From Calditrichaceae bacterium (GTDB taxonomy: Bacteria; Calditrichota; Calditrichia; Calditrichales; Calditrichaceae): DNA of 8,699 nt. Position 1 is the stretch's first letter. Every line of letters starts with the position of its first letter. Where the stretch lies: positions 1 through 8,699 of the forward strand of contig JAUXGF010000088.1 of the NCBI GenBank assembly GCA_030622395.1. The letters are read 5' to 3'. Made by a program: the position numbers and the translations under genes. The notes below the pieces were generated by a model. That model searched no databases and had not been told where the DNA came from. It saw only the letters and a program-made list of their open reading frames with translations. This document shows positions 1 through 4,875 of the stretch, in pieces.

Positions 1-10
1 AATTTTCATT

Positions 11-15
11 GGAGG
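11..15 (+). promoter_or_regulatory. Ribosome binding site GGAGG that fixes the start at 21
   Basis: GGAGG is followed by a 5-base T-rich spacer and then ATG. It overlaps the upstream in-frame TTG at 9, which makes that codon an unlikely initiator. Confidence 0.8.
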
Positions 16-20
16 TTTTT

Positions 21-1685
21 ATGAGAAAAAGCGCTATTGCTTTTAGCATGGTTTTATTTTTAGTCGGAGTTTGTTTTGTAAATGCACAAACCGATGGAGA
101 TAATACCAATTTCGACTTTGTTGCCGGCGACGCGCCCGGTGACTCATTGGTAGACTACACAAGACATGTCATATCCGGAACAGACATGGATCAGGACGGT
201 AAACCGGAAATTATTGTTACTCAATATGCCGACGGCGGGTCTGTTATAATTTTTGAAGTTATCGCTAATAATACTATTGAACAAGTATGGCAATCGCAGG
301 ATTTTGGATCGAGTTATTCAAGCCCCTGTAGATCATTGGCTGCAGGCTTATTAGACGCCAATACTAAAACTGATTTAGTAGTATACGTTGGGTCAACATC
401 TGTAAACGATTCCATTGCCGGTTTATATATCTTTGAATGGGACGGCGTTAATGATAATGGTTTTGAGCAGGTTGCCTGGCTCTATTTTGCCGCATACGAT
501 TCAGGGTATTACCGTACCGAAGATATTGCGCTTGCTGATTTTGACAACGACGATCAAAATGAAATTGCCTTTGCCAATTGGGGCAGTGGCTCTTATCTTG
601 AATCAAGGACTATAACAATCTGGTCTGTTGACGGTGAATTCAGCACCGGTTTTTATTCATGGAATCGTGAATTTAAAGCAACAAGAGAGGAGCTTGGAGC
701 AGGCGGAAGCTTAACCGGCGCTTTCTGTGGCGACGTCGATAATGACGGTCATCCGGAATGCTGGATCAGTGTTTATGACAAACTAAGTTTAGCTGTAGTC
801 GAGTCAGATGCGAAAGATACTTATCACATCGCCAATTATATTTCCCAAATTGACACAAGTAAAGATACATACATTTTAAAAGGCTGTGTTATAACTGATT
901 TAAATAAAGATGAAAGTCAGGAGTTATTCCTTGAAGGAACCCATAATGGAAAAACATATATGGTTACCGCGCCAACCGGTTCTGTAGACGACTCTTTATT
1001 AGTCCAGCCGGCGCCTTTTGATTTAGGTCCCTTCTCAACAATGATGGTCGGCGATCAGGATCATGGAACCGTACCAGACGGATTAGATATTTACAGCGGC
1101 GGCACAAGCCAAGGCATTATTGATTATGAGTACCAAAGCGGGTCTTTATTAGACACCTCAAGCTACACAAGGACTATTATTTATAATGAACCTGATACTT
1201 CTATTACAGGAGATTACTCCTGGTTCGTAAGCGTTCCCTATCCTAACATTGATATGGACGGTGACGGCTATCGTGAAGTGGTTTCCGCATGGGGCGGAAT
1301 GCCGGATTCTGTAGGCGGTGAACCTTATGATAAAAAGGTGATACGTGTTATTGAATTCGGACAAGCCGTCGGTATTAATGACGACTGGACTATTATCACT
1401 CCTGACAAGTACGTCCTTGAACAAAACTATCCAAACCCATTCAACCCGACTACCAGTATTGAGTTTTATCTGCCGATTAACAAAAAGATAAGCTTGACTA
1501 TTTACAACGCACTCGGTCAAAAAGTTAAAACTTTGATTAACAACGAGATGATTAAACGCGGTTCACATTTAAAGGAATGGGACAGCACAAACAGCGCCGG
1601 GGTTAAGGTCGCCTCAGGTATGTATATTTACGAGTTAAAATTCGGCAACTTTACGCTTAGCAAACGTATGATGCTTCTGAAATAA
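21..1685 (+). CDS. Secreted FG-GAP/VCBS-like repeat protein with T9SS C-terminal sorting domain
   Basis: Predicted 554-residue exported protein. An in-frame TTG lies at position 9, but GGAGG at 11-15 sits 5 bases before the ATG at 21, so the ATG is the start. Residues 1-22 form a signal peptide (basic MRKS, hydrophobic VLFLVGVCFV, cleavage near NA/Q). The body carries repeated acidic DxDxDG-like loops typical of calcium-binding FG-GAP/VCBS repeats at about residues 55-60 (DMDQDG), 173-178, 238-243 (DVDNDG), 293-297 and 411-416 (DMDGDG), most followed by a hydrophobic strand (for example PEIIVTQY). This suggests a beta-propeller-like fold. Residues about 464-554 are a T9SS type A sorting domain: NYPNPFNP at 469-476, then strands ending in SKRMMLLK. 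By family knowledge such proteins cross the outer membrane through T9SS and are released or anchored to the surface. Ligand and biochemical role are unknown. The gene ends just before a strong terminator; its promoter lies outside the window. Confidence 0.9.
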   Translation: MRKSAIAFSMVLFLVGVCFVNAQTDGDNTNFDFVAGDAPGDSLVDYTRHVISGTDMDQDGKPEIIVTQYADGGSVIIFEVIANNTIEQVWQSQDFGSSYSSPCRSLAAGLLDANTKTDLVVYVGSTSVNDSIAGLYIFEWDGVNDNGFEQVAWLYFAAYDSGYYRTEDIALADFDNDDQNEIAFANWGSGSYLESRTITIWSVDGEFSTGFYSWNREFKATREELGAGGSLTGAFCGDVDNDGHPECWISVYDKLSLAVVESDAKDTYHIANYISQIDTSKDTYILKGCVITDLNKDESQELFLEGTHNGKTYMVTAPTGSVDDSLLVQPAPFDLGPFSTMMVGDQDHGTVPDGLDIYSGGTSQGIIDYEYQSGSLLDTSSYTRTIIYNEPDTSITGDYSWFVSVPYPNIDMDGDGYREVVSAWGGMPDSVGGEPYDKKVIRVIEFGQAVGINDDWTIITPDKYVLEQNYPNPFNPTTSIEFYLPINKKISLTIYNALGQKVKTLINNEMIKRGSHLKEWDSTNSAGVKVASGMYIYELKFGNFTLSKRMMLLK

Positions 1686-1701
1686 TTAAACTGTTTTCTA
1701 C

Positions 1702-1738
1702 AAAAAAAGGCGTCCTCATCTTTAGGACGCCTTTTTTT
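1702..1738 (+). terminator. Intrinsic terminator, probably bidirectional
   Basis: A perfect 15-bp inverted repeat: seven A, then GGCGTCCT, a 7-base loop, then AGGACGCC and seven T. It starts 16 bases after the stop of the upstream gene. Because the stem is flanked by an A tract on one side and a T tract on the other, it would also present a U tract to minus-strand transcripts, such as read-through from the lpxH gene. Confidence 0.93.
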
Positions 1739-1752
1739 ATTTGCAATGGTTT

Positions 1753-1850
1753 AAGAATTGAATTAATGAATTGATGAATTAATGAATTAATGAAGAATTG
1801 GAGTAATGGGAAGAATGGAATGTTGGAATGGTGGTGAAAATTGGAGTAGC
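1753..1850. repeat. 8-bp period simple repeat array, degenerating to the right
   Basis: Six consecutive 8-mers run from 1753 to 1800: AAGAATTG, AATTAATG, AATTGATG, AATTAATG, AATTAATG, AAGAATTG. The pattern then decays into 8-9 base G-richer units that mostly end in TG (GAGTAATG, GGAAGAATG, GAATGTTG and so on) until about 1850. It is non-coding and lies between convergent gene ends. Slippage-type expansion is the simplest explanation. Confidence 0.75.
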
Positions 1851-1856
1851 GCCCTG

Positions 1857-1960
1857 CCCCGAAATCGGGATTTCACTTTGTTCAACAATTGATTTGCCCC
1901 GATAATTCGGGATTTCGCTTCACTCAACAAACCACTTCCCCGAAGTATCGGGATTTACAA
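1857..1960. repeat. Three direct repeat units of 40-41 bp, each headed by a CCCGA...TCGGG palindrome
   Basis: Palindromes occur at 1858-1869 (CCCGA AA TCGGG), 1898-1911 (CCCGA TAAT TCGGG) and 1939-1952 (CCCGA AGTA TCGGG), spaced 40 and 41 bases apart. Each is followed by GGGATTT; the first two continue with related sequence (TTCACTTTGTTCAACAA against TTCGCTTCACTCAACAA). The 5-bp arms are identical while the loops differ, as expected for a conserved small hairpin. A fourth palindrome of the same family lies at 2059-2073, inside the next element. Confidence 0.8.
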
Positions 1961-2045
1961 CTGTTCCAGTATACAATCTTTTACTTCTTAAATCATCAAT
2001 CGCCAATTACCAATCGTACTTCTCTTTTGATCTACGATTTCCCTC

Positions 2046-2217
2046 GTATCAGAGTTAATCCCGATTATCGGGATGATACGTGACGACGCTGCCCGAAATG
2101 CTTCACCCTTACATCTGTTATCCCAATATCATCGCCCGAAACGATTCGCCCTTACGCCGGACTGCCGGAATAATTCCCCACGTGTGTATCAGAGACCGCT
2201 ACGCTTAACTCTGATAC
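2046..2217 (-). repeat. Hairpin-ended dispersed repeat element, copy 1 (172 bp, inverted relative to copy 2)
   Basis: Its reverse complement aligns over its whole length with 8548-8699. The right hairpin (2186-2217) has 9-bp arms GTATCAGAG / CTCTGATAC around a 14-base loop and differs from the copy 2 hairpin at one of 32 positions. The core (2080-2185) aligns with about 10 substitutions, mostly transitions, and three short indels by hand. The left hairpin (2046-2079) keeps GTATCAGAGTTAA and TGATAC, but between them carries a CCCGAT/ATCGGG palindrome in place of the usual loop and inner stem. No open reading frame of note is inside. It resembles a MITE or a REP/BIME-type mosaic element; it encodes no transposase. 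Confidence 0.85.
2059..2073. repeat. Perfect small palindrome TCCCGAT-T-ATCGGGA nested in a terminal hairpin
   Basis: Seven-base arms with a one-base centre. It belongs to the CCCGA...TCGGG family seen three times at 1858-1952, but here it occupies the centre of the left terminal hairpin of the dispersed element, replacing 13 bases found in the other hairpins. Confidence 0.8.
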
Positions 2218-2230
2218 AAGAAAAATCTAA

Positions 2231-2264
2231 TAATTCCTAATTCCTAATTCCCGCCCTTCGGGGC
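2231..2264. repeat. Triple TAATTCC heptamer followed by a GCCC-TTCG-GGGC hairpin
   Basis: TAATTCC is repeated three times in tandem at 2231-2251. Immediately after, 2253-2264 forms a 4-bp GC stem closed by TTCG on the plus strand (CGAA on the minus strand). The hairpin touches the last base of the lpxH stop codon. No U tract follows on the minus strand, so it is not a convincing terminator by itself. Confidence 0.6.
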
Positions 2265-2992
2265 TACTTCTTATAATACTTCAGATCCAAATCCTTTCCG
2301 TCAAATAAACCATAGCTGTTAAATTTAATCCAATCCCCTAAGTTTACATATTTGCATCCCTGTTTTTCATGAACCAACGGATTATGCCTGTGTCCCATAA
2401 TTACATAATCCGCTCCCCGCTCAAACTGCTTTTCGGCAAATTCAATATAATCGCTTTCATCGCGAAGACTATTTATTTGATTGGTATATTTCCGGCTTGA
2501 ACCGGATACAATGCGGGCAAGGGGAATCCCTAAATCGGGGTGCAGGCAGCGGTAAAGCCGGATGTTGAATTTATTTCTTAAAATGCGTTTTAAAATACGA
2601 TAGCCTGTATCTTTTTTAGCAAGCCCGTCTCCGTGAAACAGATAAAACTTTTTGCCGCCTAATTCAAATTCATAATCATTCGGCCAGGTTTTTATTCCTA
2701 TGTATTCATCAAAAAAAGCGCCTAAGTAAAAATCGTGATTTCCGGTCAGATAATGAATTTCCACGCCTTTATTCACCAATTTTTTAAATTCACATAAAAA
2801 ATCAAAATACTTTTTAGGAATTACATATTTATATTCAAACCAAAAATCGAATAAATCGCCGACTATATAAAGATGAGTGGCGTTATTATAAATGCTATCT
2901 AAGAATTTTAAGAACCGTTTCTGTTTTTCAAATTCCTCTTTGCTCTCATCTGCGCCGATATGTAAATCCGAAATAAAATATGCTTTAATCAT
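2264..2992 (-). CDS. lpxH: UDP-2,3-diacylglucosamine diphosphatase (LpxH), lipid A biosynthesis
   Basis: A 242-residue calcineurin-like metallophosphoesterase. By family knowledge LpxH hydrolyses UDP-2,3-diacylglucosamine to lipid X and UMP, the fourth step of the Raetz lipid A pathway, at the inner face of the cytoplasmic membrane using manganese. All metal-binding motifs are visible: SDLHIG (8-13, D9 and H11), GDLFDFW (45-51, D46), GNHD (84-87, N85 and H86), FHGDG (119-123, H120) and GHRH (200-203, H201 and H203). The C-terminal YVNLGDW (215-221) is typical of LpxH and separates it from generic phosphoesterases. Length matches the family (about 240). There is no signal peptide, as expected. 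The ATG follows AGGA with a 4-base spacer. It stands alone on this strand, divergent from the DUF4160 gene and convergent with the 21-1685 gene. A related lipid A-type hydrolase of the same superfamily cannot be fully excluded. Confidence 0.92.
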   Translation of the reverse strand: MIKAYFISDLHIGADESKEEFEKQKRFLKFLDSIYNNATHLYIVGDLFDFWFEYKYVIPKKYFDFLCEFKKLVNKGVEIHYLTGNHDFYLGAFFDEYIGIKTWPNDYEFELGGKKFYLFHGDGLAKKDTGYRILKRILRNKFNIRLYRCLHPDLGIPLARIVSGSSRKYTNQINSLRDESDYIEFAEKQFERGADYVIMGHRHNPLVHEKQGCKYVNLGDWIKFNSYGLFDGKDLDLKYYKK

Positions 2993-3010
2993 CTTATCCT
3001 GCGGCTGTTT

Positions 3011-3016
3011 ATTATA
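3011..3016 (-). promoter_or_regulatory. Candidate -10 box (TATAAT) for lpxH
   Basis: On the minus strand a perfect TATAAT would place transcription start near 3004, giving a leader of about 12 bases that contains the AGGA ribosome site. No good -35 hexamer is seen at 16-18 bases, and FCB-group promoters often differ from the sigma70 consensus, so this is tentative. Confidence 0.3.
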
Positions 3017-3231
3017 GTTTTTTATTACAAAATTAAGCGCTTCAAAATAATAATTATTAATTTATGATGCAACTTTCCGCTATATTACCGATTTCATTTA
3101 TTGACTTATATTAAGTTGTGTATTTAATTTCAGTAATTATTTATTCTATTAAACTTAATCGCAAAAACAATTATCAACTCTTATGTTAGCCGTCCAAATA
3201 ATTATCATGAATAAATCAAACAAATCTTAAC

Positions 3232-3260
3232 TTGACCTTTTCTTCCTTTGTTATTAATAT
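3232..3260 (+). promoter_or_regulatory. Candidate sigma70-like promoter for the DUF4160-DUF2442 cassette
   Basis: TTGACC (3232-3237) and TAATAT (3255-3260) are separated by exactly 17 bases. Transcription would start near 3267, leaving a leader of about 220 bases before the GTG at 3486. The -35 matches 5 of 6 consensus positions and the -10 matches 4 of 6. In such AT-rich sequence a chance match is quite possible. Confidence 0.3.
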
Positions 3261-3263
3261 GTT

Positions 3264-3279
3264 TTAAAATAAATTTTAA
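3264..3279. promoter_or_regulatory. Candidate operator: inverted repeat TTAAAAT-AA-ATTTTAA
   Basis: Perfect 7-bp arms with a 2-base spacer, beginning 3 bases downstream of the candidate -10 and spanning the expected start of transcription. That position would suit repression by a dimeric regulator. The composition is entirely A/T, so coincidence is a serious alternative. Confidence 0.22.
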
Positions 3280-3485
3280 GTTTAAGTTAGAGATTCGTTA
3301 TGTTAAGCACTACATTATCTTAATATCCAAATGGAATTACTAAAATTATATTGAACAAATTTAAAGGAAAAAGACCTAAAGAAGTTAAAGCAATTCTGTT
3401 AATGCATTTTGCTAATCGTGCAATTTTCCGATTGTATAATATTTAAAAAAGTCATATCTTGGTTTTAAAAGATTAAGGAATTTAA

Positions 3486-3743
3486 GTGCCTACTATTCTG
3501 TTAATTGATGGCTGGAGATTTTTCTTTTACTCAAATGAGGGGAATGAGCCAATTCATATACATTGCCAAAAGGGTGACAGAGAATGTAAATACTGGCTTG
3601 ATAGAAATAATTTTGACATCGCAGAAGCGTATTCCTATAATTTAAGCGCTTCTGATAAAAGGAATGTAAAAAAGATAATTTTTGAATATTTTGAACTTAT
3701 CGAAAAAGAATGGGATGATTTTCAAAAGAGGAAAGAGTTATGA
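3486..3743 (+). CDS. DUF4160 family small protein (putative TA-like cassette, gene 1)
   Basis: An 85-residue protein matching the DUF4160 pattern: MPTI at the start, a strand with RFFFYSNEGNEPIHIH (11-26) where the family usually has a proline-histidine-rich HxH motif (here H24 and H26), then a KYWLD strand and a C-terminal helix rich in Lys/Glu (about 55-85). Translation starts at GTG 3486, with AAGGA at 3475-3479 and a 6-base spacer. No signal peptide or membrane segment. It overlaps the next gene by four bases (ATGA), which implies translational coupling. DUF4160 genes often sit next to DUF2442 genes, and the pair has been treated as a candidate type II toxin-antitoxin or regulatory module. 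Biochemical function is not established, and which partner would be toxic cannot be told from sequence. Confidence 0.83.
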   Translation: MPTILLIDGWRFFFYSNEGNEPIHIHCQKGDRECKYWLDRNNFDIAEAYSYNLSASDKRNVKKIIFEYFELIEKEWDDFQKRKEL

Positions 3744-4003
3744 AAACGTACCATAAGATAAATTATATTAAATTTTTTAGTGATAACCTTTCTCTTGAAA
3801 TCGATGGCACTGATTTCTCTTTCAAGTTAGCAGAAATATCTTCACGTTTGGCAAAAGCATCAAAAGCAGAACTTGAAAATTATGTTGTTTCTGCATCAGG
3901 ATATGGAATTAGTTGGCCATCAATTGATGAAGACATATCAATTGATGGTTTACTTGGAATTAAACATAAACCAAATTTTCAAAAAATAAGAATTGCTTCT
4001 TAG
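3740..4003 (+). CDS. DUF2442 family small protein (putative TA-like cassette, gene 2)
   Basis: An 87-residue protein with the hallmark C-terminal DUF2442 block, here YGISWPSIDEDISIDGLLG at 55-73. It is preceded by the usual N-terminal beta hairpin (about 8-30, LEIDGTDFSFKLAEI) and a helix with AKASKAELENY (about 38-48). Length is typical for the family. Its ATG lies inside the stop region of the DUF4160 gene (ATGA overlap), and GAAAGAG a few bases upstream can act as ribosome site. In related cassettes the DUF2442 member is often assumed to be the DNA-binding or antitoxin-like partner; that is inference, not shown here. Both genes share the AT-rich composition of the surrounding island, which suggests they were acquired together. 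No terminator is evident downstream. Confidence 0.87.
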   Translation: MKTYHKINYIKFFSDNLSLEIDGTDFSFKLAEISSRLAKASKAELENYVVSASGYGISWPSIDEDISIDGLLGIKHKPNFQKIRIAS

Positions 4004-4287
4004 AAAATATTCGAATCACAATCAATGGAAATTTATCGTGGCAAATTATGGATCAATTGCATATTTAGCTAATGAAATATTAAGGATGTAATTCGTACCT
4101 TACTTACGCTTCCCAATGTCCACCAGACTAATATTTATTTTAATTGGAATATAATCTATCTGTTCCGGATGAAAATAGATTTTCAGGCTGTGCAATTAGT
4201 GCAAAGGCCACTTTTATTACTTTTCAAAAATTAGGTGCGTTATTAATTTAGAAATTTAGGTTTTTTTAATCCAAGGAGATTTTAAAT
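4004..4287. other. Intergenic stretch after the DUF4160-DUF2442 cassette, nothing recognised
   Basis: AT-rich and without a hairpin terminator or credible gene. A short open stretch (about 4153-4251) reads as a 30-odd residue peptide from a TTG with no ribosome site; it may be a decayed remnant but matches nothing I recognise. The last bases hold the ribosome site of the DJ-1 family gene (AAGGAG at 4273-4278). Confidence 0.5.
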
Positions 4288-4842
4288 ATGCCAAACGCTC
4301 TTGTTTTACTTGCTGCCGGTTTTGAAGAAATCGAAGCCATTACCATAATTGATTTATTGCGGCGGGCGGATATTGAAGTTACAGTCGCCGGGCTGGAATT
4401 AGACAGCGTCACCGGTTCTCACAATATCAGCGTTATTCCCGACGCCTACTATCTCGATGTTTATCCTGACATTTTCGATATCCTTATTTTGCCGGGAGGC
4501 CAGCCCGGAACTAATAATCTGAAATCGGATGATAAAGTTATTAATTGGATAAAAAATCATTTTAAGGAAGGTAAAAAGCTGGCGGCTGTTTGCACGGCGC
4601 CTATTGTTTTTCATGCAGCCGGTATTACAAGCGGATTGAAACTTACCAGCTATCCGACTGAGAAATCAGTTTTTTCAGACAGCGATTATAAAAAGGAAAA
4701 CGTGGTTAAAGACGGCAATGTAATCACCGGCAGGGCTGTTGGCACGGCGATTGATTTTGCCTTGGAAATAATTGCAGAGCTGCAGGGAAGGGATAAAGCG
4801 GAAGAAATAAAGAAAATGATTTTGCATAAAAGCGCTAAATAA
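4288..4842 (+). CDS. DJ-1/PfpI family protein (DJ-1/YajL-like)
   Basis: A 184-residue cytosolic protein of the DJ-1 branch of the class I amidotransferase-like superfamily. Key residues align with human DJ-1 and E. coli YajL: the N-terminal LLAAGFEEIEA places Glu16 at the position of DJ-1 Glu18, and LAAVCTAP places the nucleophile Cys102 at the position of DJ-1 Cys106. LPGG (68-71) and the C-terminal GTAIDFALEII (about 153-163) are also characteristic. Members are reported as methylglyoxal-degrading (glyoxalase III-type) enzymes, redox-sensing chaperones or, disputedly, protein deglycases; which applies here cannot be decided. No signal peptide. AAGGAG at 4273-4278 precedes the ATG with a 9-base spacer. 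The 3' end converges with the minus-strand T9SS gene, leaving a 33-base gap. Composition returns to that of the genome outside the AT-rich island. Confidence 0.92.
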   Translation: MPNALVLLAAGFEEIEAITIIDLLRRADIEVTVAGLELDSVTGSHNISVIPDAYYLDVYPDIFDILILPGGQPGTNNLKSDDKVINWIKNHFKEGKKLAAVCTAPIVFHAAGITSGLKLTSYPTEKSVFSDSDYKKENVVKDGNVITGRAVGTAIDFALEIIAELQGRDKAEEIKKMILHKSAK

Positions 4843-4875
4843 TCAAAGCATAAATAGCGATCATTCATAAACGGC

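Larger units (their letters stand above)
3003..3485. other. Long AT-rich divergent intergenic region with no gene found
   Basis: About 480 bases between lpxH and the DUF4160 gene. Hand counts give 17 of 60 G+C at 3061-3120 and 11 of 60 at 3241-3300, against 32 of 60 at 4381-4440 in the DJ-1 family gene. It contains short AT palindromes (for example TAATAATTATTA at 3048-3059) and the candidate promoter and operator listed separately. No convincing coding sequence or RNA gene was seen. Its length exceeds what two promoters need, so decayed sequence or an unrecognised RNA is possible. Confidence 0.6.

Noticed and set aside
1158..1520. A 120-codon minus-strand open frame
   Set aside because: Antisense to the well-supported secreted repeat protein, with no ribosome site and no recognisable domain.
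1857..1960. CRISPR array
   Set aside because: The repeated part is palindrome plus related flanks, and the intervening sequences are similar to each other; only three units and no cas genes are present.
1889..2083. A 64-codon plus-strand open frame
   Set aside because: It runs through three different repeat families, has no ribosome site and its predicted peptide is largely a translation of palindromes.
3101..3126. Second promoter (TTGACT with TATTTA)
   Set aside because: The spacing is only 14 bases, and such AT-rich sequence gives many chance matches.
4833..4859. Terminator between the convergent DJ-1 family and M23-T9SS genes
   Set aside because: Only a 5-bp CGCTA/TAGCG pairing with a 17-base loop and no T tract.
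4399..4868. Two short minus-strand open frames over the DJ-1 family gene
   Set aside because: Both are antisense to a gene with clear catalytic residues and lack ribosome sites.
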